Notes: generated from the letters alone by a model not told the origin. Positions 9,738 through 20,168 are shown, counted from the stretch's first letter. The stretch is 64,000 bases of DNA from Candidatus Kryptobacter tengchongensis (GCA_001485605.1 FAON01000003.1:1-64000); one strand, 5' to 3'. Numbers and translations: made by a program.

Positions 9738-12539
9738 ATGTCCTCTGACTTTATCTACATAAAGGGAGCAAGGCAGAATAATTTGAAAAACATAGATGTA
9801 AGAATTCCTAAGAACAAACTAGTAGTTGTAAGTGGTGTTTCTGGATCTGGTAAATCCTCTTTAGTTTTTGACATACTTTTTGCAGAAGGTCAGAGAAGAT
9901 ATGTTGAATGTCTTTCATCTTATGCAAGGCAGTTTATAGAACAAATGCCAAAGCCAGATGTTGATTCAGTTGAAGGACTTTCCCCCGCAATAGCAATAGA
10001 CCAAAAAAGTGCAAGATGGAATCCAAGATCAACAGTTGCTACATCCACAGAAATATACGACTACCTTAGATTACTCTTTGCAAGAGTTGGGGAACCACAC
10101 TGTCCGAACTGCTCTATCCCAATATCTGCCACAACACCTCAGAAAATATCAGATATGGTGATGGGATACCCAGAGGGTACAAAAATTTTTATATTCTCAC
10201 CATACGCCAGAGGAAAAAAAGGAGAATACAAAAAAGAGCTTGAGATTTGGAGGGCAAGGGGATTTTCGAGAGCTAAAATTGATGGGATTGTTTACGATCT
10301 TTTTGAAAATATACCACAGCTTGATAAAAATAAAAAGCACAATATAGAAATCCTCATTGACAGAATTATAATCAAAAAAGATGATGACACAAGAAGAAGG
10401 GTAACATCTTCAATAGAACAAGCAAAAGATATATCAAAGGGCTTAATACTCATTGAAGGAGAACTTCCAGATGGTATAAAGTTTTCAAAATCTTATTCTA
10501 CAGTTTTTTCCTGTTCCGAATGCTCTTTTTCTTTTGAAGAAATATCTCCGAGAATTTTCTCATTCAATTCTCCCTACGGAGCTTGTCCAAAATGTCATGG
10601 TCTTGGTAAAATCCTCAAAATAGATGAAGAACTAGTTATAGACCCGGAAAAATCAATAAAAGATGGAGCCTTGAGACCATACAAGAATAACATACCAGAT
10701 GAACTGATAGAGCTTCTTGAAGAAGTAAAAAGAACTTTCAAGAAAGATGTATTCCACCAGAAATGGAATACGCTGCCAGAAAAAGTAAAAAATGCAATTC
10801 TTCATGGAGAAGGGTTAGAAAACCAAAAAGGAATAATAGAATACCTTTGGGAAAGGTATGAGGATGGATACTACTGGGAGGTTGAAAGATACATTTCCTC
10901 TTTCACATGCCCAGAGTGTAATGGTTCAAGGCTCAAAAGAGAATCTCTTTCGGTTTATATTGGGGGGAAAAATATACACGAACTTACAACAATGACTGTT
11001 GAAGATCTGTATGAATTTCTTAGGGGTTTTGATTTTCCTTTAGAGAAAAAAGAGATAGCTCAAAAGATTCTGACAGAGATATTATCTAGGCTTGAGTTTA
11101 TAAAAGATGTTGGGCTTGGATACATTGAGCTTTCACGAGAATCTTCAACTTTATCAAGTGGTGAGTCTCAAAGGTTAAAACTCGCCGCACAACTTGGGTC
11201 AAAACTTTCTGGGGTTCTTTATGTCCTTGATGAGCCAACATGTGGTCTTCATGCGAGAGATATAGATAGGCTACTCAATACTCTCAGAAAACTTCGTGAT
11301 CTTGGAAATACCGTTGTTGTCGTTGAGCACGATAGGGAAATGATAGAAAAATCGGACATTATAATAGATCTTGGAAGGGGTGGAGGGATATACGGGGGAA
11401 GAATTGTTTTCTATGGAACACCAATGGAAGTAAACGGGGAATCAGAATCTTTAACCTGTGCATATCTGTCAGGTAAAAGGGATATACCTGCATCAGAAAG
11501 AAGAAAAAATACTGACGGGAGATGGATAATAATCAAGGGTGCAAAAGGAAGAAACCTCAAGAATGTAAATGTAAAATTTCCAGTCGGACTTTTCACGTGC
11601 GTAACCGGAGTTTCAGGTTCAGGCAAATCTACATTAGTTGTAGATACATTGTATCCTGCGATCAAAAAGATTCTTGACGGGGATTCAAAGGAAAAACCAC
11701 TAGAATTTGATTCAATTGAAGGAATTCAATGTATAGATAAAGTAATACTTGTAGATCAAGCTCCGATAGGAAGAACTCCACGCTCAAACCCAGCAACTTA
11801 TACTGGGATATTTACACCAATAAGAGAGTTATTCGCTTCACTTCCCGAATCACGGGCAAGAGGATATACAATCTCGCGCTTCTCTTTTAATGTTCCAGGA
11901 GGTAGATGCGAAGAGTGCAGAGGTGAAGGATTCATAAAAGTTGAGATGCAGCTTCTTCCTGATATGTATATAACTTGTAAAGCCTGTGGAGGAAAGAGGT
12001 TCAACAGAGATACACTTGAGGTTAGATTCAAAGGTAAAAACATAGCGGAAATACTTGATATGACAGTTGATGAGGCTCTTGAGTTCTTTGAGAATCAAGT
12101 TTTTATAAGAGATAAAATCAAAGTTTTGAAAGATGTTGGGCTTGGATATATAAAACTTGGACAACCTGCAACGAATCTTTCGGGAGGAGAGGCTCAAAGG
12201 GTAAGGCTCGCAAAAGAACTCTCTAAAAAATCAACTGGCAGAACCCTCTATATACTTGATGAACCGACAACGGGACTTCATCTTGAAGACATAAGGCACC
12301 TTATAGAAGTATTACAGAGACTTGTGGATATGGGAAACACAGTTATAGCCATAGAGCACAACCTTGACTTCATAAAAGCAGCAGATTACATAATAGATCT
12401 TGGTCCTGAAGGAGGAGAAAAAGGAGGATATGTTATAGCTCAGGGCTATCCAGAAGAGATAATCAGAGAGGAGAAAAGCATAACAGGAAAGTATTTGCGA
12501 AATTATCTTGGGAATCACAAAGCATCACTGAACAGATAA
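9738..12539 (+). CDS. uvrA: UvrABC system protein A
   Basis: UvrA is the damage-recognition ATPase of nucleotide excision repair, loading UvrB on lesions. The 933-residue length is normal. Two ABC ATPase modules are complete: Walker A GVSGSGKSSL and GVSGSGKSTL, signature LSSGESQRLKLA and LSGGEAQRVRLA, and Walker B LYVLDEPTCGLH and LYILDEPTTGLH. The zinc-binding CxxC pairs are present (CPNC, CSEC, CPKC, CPEC in the first half and CEEC, CKAC in the second). The start at 9738 gives the canonical IKGARQNNLKNIDV N-terminus. It converges with the nitrilase-like gene and overlaps its 3' end by 15 bases. uvrB and uvrC are not in the window. Confidence 0.98.
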   Translation: MSSDFIYIKGARQNNLKNIDVRIPKNKLVVVSGVSGSGKSSLVFDILFAEGQRRYVECLSSYARQFIEQMPKPDVDSVEGLSPAIAIDQKSARWNPRSTVATSTEIYDYLRLLFARVGEPHCPNCSIPISATTPQKISDMVMGYPEGTKIFIFSPYARGKKGEYKKELEIWRARGFSRAKIDGIVYDLFENIPQLDKNKKHNIEILIDRIIIKKDDDTRRRVTSSIEQAKDISKGLILIEGELPDGIKFSKSYSTVFSCSECSFSFEEISPRIFSFNSPYGACPKCHGLGKILKIDEELVIDPEKSIKDGALRPYKNNIPDELIELLEEVKRTFKKDVFHQKWNTLPEKVKNAILHGEGLENQKGIIEYLWERYEDGYYWEVERYISSFTCPECNGSRLKRESLSVYIGGKNIHELTTMTVEDLYEFLRGFDFPLEKKEIAQKILTEILSRLEFIKDVGLGYIELSRESSTLSSGESQRLKLAAQLGSKLSGVLYVLDEPTCGLHARDIDRLLNTLRKLRDLGNTVVVVEHDREMIEKSDIIIDLGRGGGIYGGRIVFYGTPMEVNGESESLTCAYLSGKRDIPASERRKNTDGRWIIIKGAKGRNLKNVNVKFPVGLFTCVTGVSGSGKSTLVVDTLYPAIKKILDGDSKEKPLEFDSIEGIQCIDKVILVDQAPIGRTPRSNPATYTGIFTPIRELFASLPESRARGYTISRFSFNVPGGRCEECRGEGFIKVEMQLLPDMYITCKACGGKRFNRDTLEVRFKGKNIAEILDMTVDEALEFFENQVFIRDKIKVLKDVGLGYIKLGQPATNLSGGEAQRVRLAKELSKKSTGRTLYILDEPTTGLHLEDIRHLIEVLQRLVDMGNTVIAIEHNLDFIKAADYIIDLGPEGGEKGGYVIAQGYPEEIIREEKSITGKYLRNYLGNHKASLNR

Positions 12540-13979
12540 ATCTGCTCCTACAACTGTTGATATATATTTATTCTCATTTTGTCCTCCTTGTGACAAAGAG
12601 GATTGATATTCACGAGCTATTCTTTGCTGCTCCTCCAGTGATAGTGTATTGTTTATATCAAAACTCCATGGTCCGAGAACTATAAAACCACCTTCCGGGA
12701 AATTTAGCTCACCGTTGAATTTCATTTCATCAATTGGAGGATTCCCTATATAGTTTATGTTTCTTCTGGCTCTTCCATCTCTGCCAGTTATCGCAGTTTG
12801 TCCGTCAAATACTGTATCAAAGAGGTTACCAGTCATCATAGGATTTACATTGAATAATATGCTCTTCTTCCAGCTTATTTGTATCTTCTGAAAATCGCAC
12901 CTTCTTTCTCTACCTTCAAGGAATAAAGCAACATGGGGATTTGTGCAACCTATATAATACTGTGTTTGTATGCTTCCTAAAGTAGAAACAATCCACTCAT
13001 AGGTCTGCCAGTAGCCAAGTCCTCCCATTCCAGCCCAAGCTCCAGCATTTGCATCTGGTTGAAGTAAAACATCACACCCTTTTTCATCAAGAATCCTTAT
13101 GTAGTCTGGAACAAAAGCATCTAAACTAATTGCAATACAAACATCTAACTCTGTTCCGGGAACTCTGAAAACCTCAAGTTCTTCGTATCTACCCGATGAA
13201 AACTGCAAATCGTTTTTCTCAGATGGAACAAGATTTACCTTTCTCGTTTTATGAACTATCTGACCATCTGGAGAAAATATAAAGCACGTATTCCATACAT
13301 CTGATGTTGTAGCTTCGTAATAAAACGTTCTATCTTGAATAACTTCATCTACAAACTTTTCTATATCACCTGATGACTTCTTTTCAATAGCAGGATACGA
13401 GGTGTTTTGACACGAGGCCACATATACCCCGTATTCTTTCGCAAGAGATGAAAATGTATTGTAAAAAACTCTCCATGTTGTATCTGTAAGGGCTAAAAAT
13501 AATTGTCTTCCCTGTAGAGTTGAAACATCCGGAAATTTTTTAGTGTAGTAAGATATAGTTTGGGACAACTTCGGAAAGATATAAACCGAAGCCTCAAAAG
13601 CTTTTTTTGCTTGTTCTCTTGCTGTTTTTCCCCTTTCTCCAAAGAAAATAAGCGGCAATCCCGCATGCTCTTCAAAAACAACAAAGTTTATATATCTTCT
13701 TGAAAAATAAGGTTTTATTATGTCCATGTATTTTTTATAAGATTCATAGAATGTCTGTTCGTTCTCAAGATGCTTTTTGATATCTATTCTGTGCCCTACT
13801 GCAAAAAACCTTACTGTTTTCCTTGGTTCCAGATTCCCAACGAAATCTAAAACAATACTCACTTTATCATCTCCTACATTTCTATACTCGCTTATTTTAA
13901 AATCTTTTTCTCCTTGTTGTGAGGAGCAAAACTGTAATCCTAACAAAAACCAAAAAACAATAAAAAGATTTCTTGTCAT
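12525..13979 (-). CDS. Carbon-nitrogen hydrolase-like lipoprotein with a Ser in the nucleophile position
   Basis: This 484-residue protein begins with a signal peptide and lipobox (LGLQFCSS, Cys about residue 18), so it should be membrane-anchored outside the cytoplasm. The body resembles the nitrilase/CN-hydrolase fold: a Glu-containing NFVVFEEHAGLPL, a Lys-containing HKTRKVNLVP, and a segment CIAISLDAFVPDYIRIL that aligns with the usual AICYDLRFPE nucleophile elbow. In that alignment the catalytic Cys is replaced by Ser (codon AGT). A C-terminal region of about 130 residues follows the hydrolase domain. With the nucleophile changed it may be an inactive, binding-only homologue or a Ser-based enzyme. 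It overlaps the uvrA 3' end on the other strand. Confidence 0.72.
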   Translation of the reverse strand: MTRNLFIVFWFLLGLQFCSSQQGEKDFKISEYRNVGDDKVSIVLDFVGNLEPRKTVRFFAVGHRIDIKKHLENEQTFYESYKKYMDIIKPYFSRRYINFVVFEEHAGLPLIFFGERGKTAREQAKKAFEASVYIFPKLSQTISYYTKKFPDVSTLQGRQLFLALTDTTWRVFYNTFSSLAKEYGVYVASCQNTSYPAIEKKSSGDIEKFVDEVIQDRTFYYEATTSDVWNTCFIFSPDGQIVHKTRKVNLVPSEKNDLQFSSGRYEELEVFRVPGTELDVCIAISLDAFVPDYIRILDEKGCDVLLQPDANAGAWAGMGGLGYWQTYEWIVSTLGSIQTQYYIGCTNPHVALFLEGRERRCDFQKIQISWKKSILFNVNPMMTGNLFDTVFDGQTAITGRDGRARRNINYIGNPPIDEMKFNGELNFPEGGFIVLGPWSFDINNTLSLEEQQRIAREYQSSLSQGGQNENKYISTVVGADLSVQ

Positions 13980-14032
13980 ATACTTGATTTTAAAATTTTT
14001 GATTTTTGATTTATTCTGGCATAAAAACTTTT

Positions 14033-14662
14033 CTACTTTCCTCTACTCATTAAAGATCTGAAGGTTCTCTTATCTTTTACTATCTCCAAAAGTCTATCTA
14101 CTATTGTTTTTACAAACATGTCCGGTTCAAAATTTACCTGGTCATTTTCCTTTCTAAACTTTAGATTAGTTATTTTGTATGTCAGAGGAATGATCTGGAC
14201 TGAAAAAGATCTTCTTGATATTTCAGATACCGTTAGAGATATACCATCTAGAGCTACAAATCCCTTGTGAATGATATATGGTTTTATCTCATTTTTCATT
14301 TCAAATTCAAACTCATGAAAATCTCCTTTATGTTTTATAGAGAGGATTTTAATTGTAGTCAAGATATGACCTTGAACAAGGTGTCCGGAAACTGTTCCAT
14401 TAAATTTAAGGGATCTTTCAAGATTTAAATGATCACCGACTGAGCAATATCTAAGATTTGTTCTCTGCAATGTTTCAGGAGATAAGTCAAACTCCAGGAT
14501 TCCATTTTTGAAACCGCAAACTGTAAGGCATGCACCGTTAACAGAAATAGAATCACCTAATCTAACCTTTAGAGGAGCTTGAACAAAAATTTTCTTACCT
14601 CCTCCTGAAAGATCTAATATTTTTCTAACTATCCCTGTACGCTCTACTATTCCAGAAAACAT
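14033..14662 (-). CDS. ribE: Riboflavin synthase, alpha subunit
   Basis: Riboflavin synthase dismutates two molecules of 6,7-dimethyl-8-ribityllumazine to riboflavin and the pyrimidinedione precursor. The 209-residue protein starts [15 protein letters not shown], the family signature, and contains two tandem lumazine-binding barrels of about 95 residues. The first shows [13 protein letters not shown] and the second [20 protein letters not shown] in the linker region is also typical. The gene stands alone, without ribD, ribA or ribH beside it, and no FMN riboswitch was recognised upstream. It is divergent from prfB across an 87-base gap. Confidence 0.95.
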   Translation of the reverse strand: MFSGIVERTGIVRKILDLSGGGKKIFVQAPLKVRLGDSISVNGACLTVCGFKNGILEFDLSPETLQRTNLRYCSVGDHLNLERSLKFNGTVSGHLVQGHILTTIKILSIKHKGDFHEFEFEMKNEIKPYIIHKGFVALDGISLTVSEISRRSFSVQIIPLTYKITNLKFRKENDQVNFEPDMFVKTIVDRLLEIVKDKRTFRSLMSRGK

Positions 14663-14749
14663 CTCAAGTTCATAATAATAGTTCTGTCTAACAAAAAGAA
14701 AGCAGGAAAAACAAGAAAGGCTCTAATTTCTAATAAATTAAATCTTTTT

Positions 14750-15865
14750 ATGGCTTTGGAGAAAAACATACAGGTAATACAAAACGAGATTATAGAGATA
14801 AAAAACACCTTTAGTAGTTTAAAAGAATTACTAAACAAGGAGAAGCTTTTGGAAGAGATACAAAATATAGACAAAATTCTTGAATCAGAGAAAGATCATA
14901 GCAAGATATCTGAACTTCTCAAAAGGAAAAAAATGATTGAGGGAGAGATAAAAAGAATTGAAGAAGCGGAAAAATCGGTTGAAGATATGGAAGGACTTCT
15001 TGAGATGTGGGAGGAGACGCCAGATCCGGATATTCTGAAGGAACTACATGAGTTAATTCCAAAGGCAAGGAAGAATGTATGGGACCTAAAGTTTACACTT
15101 ATGCTTTCAGAAAAGCATGATAGATCAAATGCTATAGTTGAAATAACTCCAGGAGCTGGGGGAACAGAAAGTATGGACTGGGCAGGTATGCTCTTGAGAA
15201 TGTATATGCGCTGGGCACAAGAGAAAGGATTTGAAGTTAAAATAATAGATAAGTTACCAGGAGAGCAAGCTGGAATAAAAAGCGTAACCATCCTCATTGA
15301 AGGAGAATTTGCCTACGGATTTTTAAAAGGGGAATCAGGAATACACAGACTTGTAAGAATATCACCATTTGATGCTTCAAGAAGAAGGCACACATCATTT
15401 GCAGCCGTGACAGTTTATCCTGAAATAGATGATAACATAGAAATAAAAATAAATCCAGATGATCTAATCATTGAAACTTTTAGGGCTTCTGGTCCCGGAG
15501 GGCAGCATGTGAATAAAACAGATTCGGCTGTGAGAATAAGACATATCCCGACAGGTATCGTAGTTGTGTGTCAAAACGAAAGATCTCAATACAAAAATAA
15601 ACAGATAGCAATGAAAATATTACAATCAAGACTCTATGAGCTTGAAATGAAGAAAAAACAGGAAGAAAAAGAGAGTTTAGTTGAAAAGAAGGAAATAGGC
15701 TGGGGAAACCAAATAAGGAGCTATATACTTCACCCATATAAGCTTGTAAAGGATCACAGAACAGGCTACGAAACAACACAGGCAGAGAAAGTTCTTGATG
15801 GCGAAATAAACGAATTTATTGAGGAGTATCTCAAATCAATTGCTCAAGGAAAAAACAAGAATTAG
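14750..15865 (+). CDS. prfB: Peptide chain release factor 2
   Basis: Release factor 2 reads UGA and UAA stop codons and triggers peptidyl-tRNA hydrolysis. The 371-residue protein has the SPF codon-recognition tripeptide ([19 protein letters not shown]) and the GGQ catalytic loop ([20 protein letters not shown]). The N-terminal coiled-coil domain is complete. The frame is open from the ATG at 14750 without a break, so the programmed +1 frameshift that regulates prfB in many bacteria is absent here. The start was chosen because it gives a full-length N-terminal domain; no strong Shine-Dalgarno is present. Confidence 0.96.
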   Translation: MALEKNIQVIQNEIIEIKNTFSSLKELLNKEKLLEEIQNIDKILESEKDHSKISELLKRKKMIEGEIKRIEEAEKSVEDMEGLLEMWEETPDPDILKELHELIPKARKNVWDLKFTLMLSEKHDRSNAIVEITPGAGGTESMDWAGMLLRMYMRWAQEKGFEVKIIDKLPGEQAGIKSVTILIEGEFAYGFLKGESGIHRLVRISPFDASRRRHTSFAAVTVYPEIDDNIEIKINPDDLIIETFRASGPGGQHVNKTDSAVRIRHIPTGIVVVCQNERSQYKNKQIAMKILQSRLYELEMKKKQEEKESLVEKKEIGWGNQIRSYILHPYKLVKDHRTGYETTQAEKVLDGEINEFIEEYLKSIAQGKNKN

Positions 15866-15922
15866 TATATTTTCACGATTTCTGGAATAATAAACTTTCT
15901 TACATTAAATTAAATAAAAAGG

Positions 15923-17905
15923 ATGAAAAGATTTATCTCTATACTCTTATTGATTACTCTTTCATATTCACAATGCAAGAAAAAGGAGGAAAATATAGAT
16001 TCCATTATAAGAAAAGGTATAGAGAGCCTGCAAAATGACGATCTGGTAAATGCATCACATTATTTCTCAAAGGTTATAGAGAAGGATCCGAGAAATCCAA
16101 GAGCGAGGATGGGAATGGCCATGGTACAAGCCATGGTTCTCTTCAAGCAAGTAGAGAGAGTGGTTATTGAGATCGGGAACATAATAGTTCAGGTTATAGG
16201 AGGATTTTCACCAAGATTGAAAACCGATGCGGAATCACAAAATGATCAACCCACTCTAAATGATATAATCTTTTATGTAGTAGATTCAAACCTTCTACAA
16301 CCAATATCTCTTATCCTTGAAAACTCTGATATAGCTGCAGAATCTCCAGAAGACTGGAGTTTTTATATTGAGAGAATAACATGGACAATAAAATTCAAAG
16401 ATACGATATTCTGGCAAATCTCAATAACTGGAGAGGTTGATAAGACTGACGCAGCTTTATTTTCTTCTCTGTTTAGGTTAGTTGAAAGTGTGTTAAAGTT
16501 AATAATTTCAATTGACATACACGTCGATGTAAGAAATATGGCAAGGATATATAATTATATAGAAGAAATTGGTGGCCTAGCAGCTATACAGAAGGACCCA
16601 AAAATAGTGATAATGAATATTATACCATTCATTTTAAATGAAAGAGAGACATTCCTAGGCATAGAACAAAAACGGGGTTTGCAGTACATGAAAGAAGATA
16701 TACCACTATCTATAAAAAAGATGTCAGAATATGGGATAAAATTCTATGATTCCATACTTGCTGAACAAGATGATCAAGATGATGATGTAATAAGCCTTGA
16801 AATATCTGGTGAAAGCGAGAAAGTTGGCCTAATTTCTTTTCCGACTTCCTCAACTTATTTTTACGATAAAGAACTAACAGATAAGAAGGGGAAGATGGTA
16901 GCATCAATAAACATACCACCTCCAGATCTCAAGTATTTTTTTGGTAATATAATTAAAAGTGTTGATGAAGGTACCATGACCAAATGGGGAGACATAGCAG
17001 AAATAACATCATTTTTAATTGTTGCTATCCTGAAAACAGGAATATTTGATACTATAATAAACACAATAGTATCAGCAGTCGGAGGGCGCGGATTACCTCC
17101 TAACCTTCTTTCAAATATAGGAAGTATCATAAACCCTGGTTTTATATCGGGCTTTATAAAAGGTATAATCCCAGACCAGATAGGTTTTTCTCTAAAAGCA
17201 TTGTTTGATAAGCCAGTAAGCATAAGAGATATCCTACCAGCTTGGACAAAAGATAATAATTTTATAGTCGAGTGGGAATGTATATCTGAATCTCCAAATG
17301 TCTCACCACTAGCAGAGGATAATCCTATATTCATGCTTTTTTGTAAATACCCAAAAACAAGATACTGCTTCAAAAAATCAGACGAGAGGTGCAATATAAG
17401 GTATCAGCAATGCGTATTAACTCCGATTTCGGTCGAAGGTAAAGCTTGTGACAACTACTGTGGAGAAGATTGTCGAGATCAAAAAGATCAACAAGAAATA
17501 TGCATAGAAAGGAATGAAAAAGATTGTGTAAGATTTTGTATATTGAAGGAGGAAATAATGGATCTCAGTGGTAATACGATCCAATCTGGCTGTAGAGGAA
17601 GTCTATATTTTGCAGATGAACAGCACTTTACGAAAAAGAGGAACGCTGCTATGAATATCAAATATGAACCAATACCCCAGGACGGAATATTTTCAATTTT
17701 GCCATATGTGATGCTACAAAGTCCAGATATCTATGGATTTCTTTTCATAAATAAAGACTTTCTAAGATCATCGGTTCCAGCTGCATATAGAGGAAACATA
17801 ATTGGTCAAGGATACCAAAAACCAAATAATTTTGAGGTAAATATCTTCATTCAAATAATAGGTAAAAATCTTTTGAACATCTTTTCACAATTTGGAGTAA
17901 TGTAA
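15923..17905 (+). CDS. Large lipoprotein, paralogue of the 31.4 kb lipoprotein
   Basis: A 660-residue predicted lipoprotein: the signal peptide ends in LSYSQCKKKE (Cys about residue 18). Residues 25-60 look like a single TPR-like helical pair (LQNDDLVNASHYFSKVIEKDPRNPRARMGMA). I recognise no known domain in the rest. It is clearly related to the protein at 31443-33410: both have an alanine- and isoleucine-rich segment before a Trp-containing motif (DILPAWTKDNNFIVEWEC here, WFPAWTTN and FIIEWDC there) and a C-terminal FPYILFQ or LPYVMLQ block followed by a GF/GL-x-x-I/L motif. Several Cys residues near 480-560 may form disulfides. Function unknown; probably an envelope protein of this lineage. 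Confidence 0.75.
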   Translation: MKRFISILLLITLSYSQCKKKEENIDSIIRKGIESLQNDDLVNASHYFSKVIEKDPRNPRARMGMAMVQAMVLFKQVERVVIEIGNIIVQVIGGFSPRLKTDAESQNDQPTLNDIIFYVVDSNLLQPISLILENSDIAAESPEDWSFYIERITWTIKFKDTIFWQISITGEVDKTDAALFSSLFRLVESVLKLIISIDIHVDVRNMARIYNYIEEIGGLAAIQKDPKIVIMNIIPFILNERETFLGIEQKRGLQYMKEDIPLSIKKMSEYGIKFYDSILAEQDDQDDDVISLEISGESEKVGLISFPTSSTYFYDKELTDKKGKMVASINIPPPDLKYFFGNIIKSVDEGTMTKWGDIAEITSFLIVAILKTGIFDTIINTIVSAVGGRGLPPNLLSNIGSIINPGFISGFIKGIIPDQIGFSLKALFDKPVSIRDILPAWTKDNNFIVEWECISESPNVSPLAEDNPIFMLFCKYPKTRYCFKKSDERCNIRYQQCVLTPISVEGKACDNYCGEDCRDQKDQQEICIERNEKDCVRFCILKEEIMDLSGNTIQSGCRGSLYFADEQHFTKKRNAAMNIKYEPIPQDGIFSILPYVMLQSPDIYGFLFINKDFLRSSVPAAYRGNIIGQGYQKPNNFEVNIFIQIIGKNLLNIFSQFGVM

Positions 17906-17999
17906 TGTTTTTGGAAGATTTGGCATTGGTGCAGGCCAGGATTTTTCGGAAAAGCTCCTAATTCCATCTTTTAGCTTCATAAATATGTATTTATTCATC

Positions 18000-18080
18000 T
18001 ATACTAAAATAGTTTTATTCATCTACAAGAAAGAATAACAACCCTCTGATTGATTTGAAGATTCATTATAAGCTCCATAA
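18000..18080 (-). pseudogene. Decayed fragment of the AAA-ATPase/DUF1703 family
   Basis: On the minus strand this stretch reads FMELIMNLQINQRVVILS before a stop. It matches the FMELIMKISRKFNQKVVVLVDEYDK portion of the gene at 1-544, also at nucleotide level (both contain TTCATTATAAGCTCCATAAA). Only this piece remains and its frame is broken. It lies directly against the palindromic element at 18081-18184. Confidence 0.65.
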
Positions 18081-18184
18081 AACTTAAGTGCTTTGTCAAA
18101 TAAATATGTACCAAAAATTGTCAATTTCCTCTAGCATAAATTTTTAAGTAGAGGATAAAAATCTTTTGACACAGCACTTAAGTT
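18081..18184. mobile_element. MITE-like nested palindrome
   Basis: The ends are imperfect inverted repeats: AACTTAAGTGCTTTGTCAAA (18081-18100) and the complement of TTTTGACACAGCACTTAAGTT at the right end. An inner inverted pair, CCTCTA and TAGAGG, lies in the middle. There is no coding capacity in about 104 bases. Size, terminal inverted repeats and position inside gene debris fit a miniature inverted-repeat transposable element. No second copy was seen in the window, so mobility is inferred. Confidence 0.5.
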
Positions 18185-18389
18185 TAGTAAATCCCTTCTA
18201 CAAATTTCCTTGATTTCTTTGGCTCTCCTTGTGTTTCTCAGGATATCAGGTGTTCCCAATACTTCTTTTACAGGGTGAGAAAATTCTTTCAAGGAACAAT
18301 CCTTATACCTGTTCTGATGTCAACGGTTTTTGAGAGAATAATGGAAAAATCTTAAAGAGAATGTTTTTCAGATAGCCTTATAATATCTT
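18185..18389. other. Intergenic, possible gene debris
   Basis: No intact gene. The minus strand reads KEFSHPVKEVLGTPDILRN-like sequence for about 35 codons without a start, which could be the remnant of another gene; I could not identify it. An in-place duplication (ATAGCCTTATAATATCTTTC / ATAACCTTATAAGGATA) precedes the pheA stop. Confidence 0.3.
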
Positions 18390-19472
18390 TCAGATAACCT
18401 TATAAGGATATTTACCGAATACTCTAAAAAAAACCGAGTTTTTCTTTATATCTTCAAAAGTTTTATATACAATTTTCTCATTCCTAGGTTCTTCTATTTC
18501 CACGAAAAAATTATATCTTTTTGTTATTTTATCTGGTCTTGAATGTATTTTTTTCATATTTATTTTCCTCCTAGCTATTGGATAGAGTGCCTTGAACAAA
18601 GCTCCAGGCTCATCTAAAACGGAAAAACAAAAAGAGATTCTTGGATTCAAAATCTTCCTTTTCGGAGAAACAAAAATATCCTCGTCAGCTGATATAATAG
18701 CAAAATCAGTCCTCTCATCCACAGAATCTTGGATGTCTTTATAGAAAATTTTGAAATTCATTATTTTTGATATTTCTTCCGATGCTATAGCTCCTCCTTC
18801 AATATCTTCATAGGCTCTCTTAGCTCCATCAGAAGTTGAGCTTGTATATACCACATCAACCTTTCCTAAGTTTTCTCTTATCCATTTTGAACACTGAATT
18901 ATAGCCTTTTGGTGAGAATATATCCTTTTAACATTCTTTAAGCTATCGGCATTAGAAAAGAAACAAAAGGAGACTTTCATAGAAACCTCATATATTATCT
19001 TTACTTTACTTTCAAGTAAAAGGTCTAAAGTTTCTCCAACAAGTCCATCTCTTGAGTTTTCTATTGGGATAACCCCATAATCTACATCAGATCTTTGTAC
19101 TTTTTCGAATATACCAGAAAGATCTTCTGGTAAAAATTCCACGGATGAGCCGAAAACATTAACTGCAGCTAGATGTGAAAAACTCCCTTCAGGCCCAAGA
19201 TATGCAACCTTCATATCCTTAGCTAATTTTCTTGTTCCAGAAAATATCTCTACAAAAACCTTTCTTGCAGAATCTTTAGGAAAATGTTTAACACAGCTTT
19301 GAACCCACGATATTTTTTCGTCTTCTCTCAAGACATCAAAAACTGGTATATTGTTTTTGCGTTTCAACAAATATATTTTCTTAGCAACCGAAGCTCTATC
19401 ATCAAGAAGTTCAACTATCTTCTTGTCTATTTTATCTATTTTCTGTCTTAAGTTCTCAAGCTCCTTCAACAT
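18390..19472 (-). CDS. pheA: Bifunctional chorismate mutase / prephenate dehydratase (P-protein)
   Basis: The 360-residue protein would convert chorismate to prephenate and then to phenylpyruvate for phenylalanine synthesis. Residues 1-85 are an AroQ-type chorismate mutase ([20 protein letters not shown]). Residues 88-270 are prephenate dehydratase, with [15 protein letters not shown] at its start, [21 protein letters not shown] and the catalytic ERTDFAII Thr. The rest is an ACT regulatory domain containing [20 protein letters not shown] and the ESRP-like motif as HSRP, predicting phenylalanine feedback control. The start overlaps the dcd stop by 17 bases, so the two genes are translationally linked. 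Confidence 0.95.
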   Translation of the reverse strand: MLKELENLRQKIDKIDKKIVELLDDRASVAKKIYLLKRKNNIPVFDVLREDEKISWVQSCVKHFPKDSARKVFVEIFSGTRKLAKDMKVAYLGPEGSFSHLAAVNVFGSSVEFLPEDLSGIFEKVQRSDVDYGVIPIENSRDGLVGETLDLLLESKVKIIYEVSMKVSFCFFSNADSLKNVKRIYSHQKAIIQCSKWIRENLGKVDVVYTSSTSDGAKRAYEDIEGGAIASEEISKIMNFKIFYKDIQDSVDERTDFAIISADEDIFVSPKRKILNPRISFCFSVLDEPGALFKALYPIARRKINMKKIHSRPDKITKRYNFFVEIEEPRNEKIVYKTFEDIKKNSVFFRVFGKYPYKVI

Positions 19473-20016
19473 GAGGTAGGACTATACCCTTTTGTTTCAT
19501 ATATTTTCCCTTCCTTTGAGAATATGAAATTTCACAGACTTCATTTCCCTTAAGGAATATAAGCTGGGCTATTCCCTCAAAGGCATAAACTTTAGCTGGC
19601 AAAGGAGTTGTATTTGATATCTCAACTGTCAGATACCCTTCCCACTCCGGTTCAAGTGGAGTGACATTTACTATAATTCCGCACCTTGCATATGTTGATT
19701 TCCCAACGCATATACCTAAAACATCTCTAGGTATTCTGAAATACTCAACAGATCTTGCTAGAGCAAAAGAATTTGGAGGTATTATGCAGAAATCTCCCCT
19801 GATAGTCACAAATGATCTTTCGTCAAAGTTCTTTGGGTCAACTATTGTGGAAGCAACATTTGTAAATATTTTGAATTCATCTGCAACCCTAAAATCATAT
19901 CCATATGAAGATACACCGTAAGAAACCTTACCTTTGGCAACCAAAGACTCCTCAAATGGTTCAATCATCTTATATTCTCTTGCCATCTTTTTTATCCACC
20001 TATCACACATTACCAT
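19456..20016 (-). CDS. dcd: dCTP deaminase
   Basis: dCTP deaminase makes dUTP from dCTP for thymidylate synthesis. About 186 residues from [20 protein letters not shown]. Family marks are [16 protein letters not shown], the [10 protein letters not shown] motif (the Ser/Arg site), the [18 protein letters not shown] segment with the catalytic Glu, and IAQLIFLKG. The first seven residues of the longer frame (start at 20037) look like leader, and Met at 20016 gives the normal N-terminus. Whether it is mono- or bifunctional (deaminase plus dUTPase) cannot be told with confidence. The 3' end overlaps pheA. Confidence 0.93.
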   Translation of the reverse strand: MVMCDRWIKKMAREYKMIEPFEESLVAKGKVSYGVSSYGYDFRVADEFKIFTNVASTIVDPKNFDERSFVTIRGDFCIIPPNSFALARSVEYFRIPRDVLGICVGKSTYARCGIIVNVTPLEPEWEGYLTVEISNTTPLPAKVYAFEGIAQLIFLKGNEVCEISYSQRKGKYMKQKGIVLPHVEGA

Positions 20017-20168
20017 ATTGCTTTTTATTTTTTTCAAATCAAGATCTCATTTCACATTTTTTGAATTTCTTTCACAGACAAACTACTGAGTATAATATAA
20101 CACAAAAAAATCTGAAAATACTACAATTATTTTCATCAATGTATATAAATCTGAAAAAGGAGGGTCTT

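Noticed and set aside
15923-17905. Idea that the 660-residue lipoprotein is a TPR protein
   Set aside because: Only one weak TPR-like pair is visible; the rest is not repetitive.
19905-20168. N-terminal extension of the 95-residue gene
   Set aside because: It overlaps dcd in antisense and lacks a ribosome site, while a strong AAAGGAGG fits the start at 20169.
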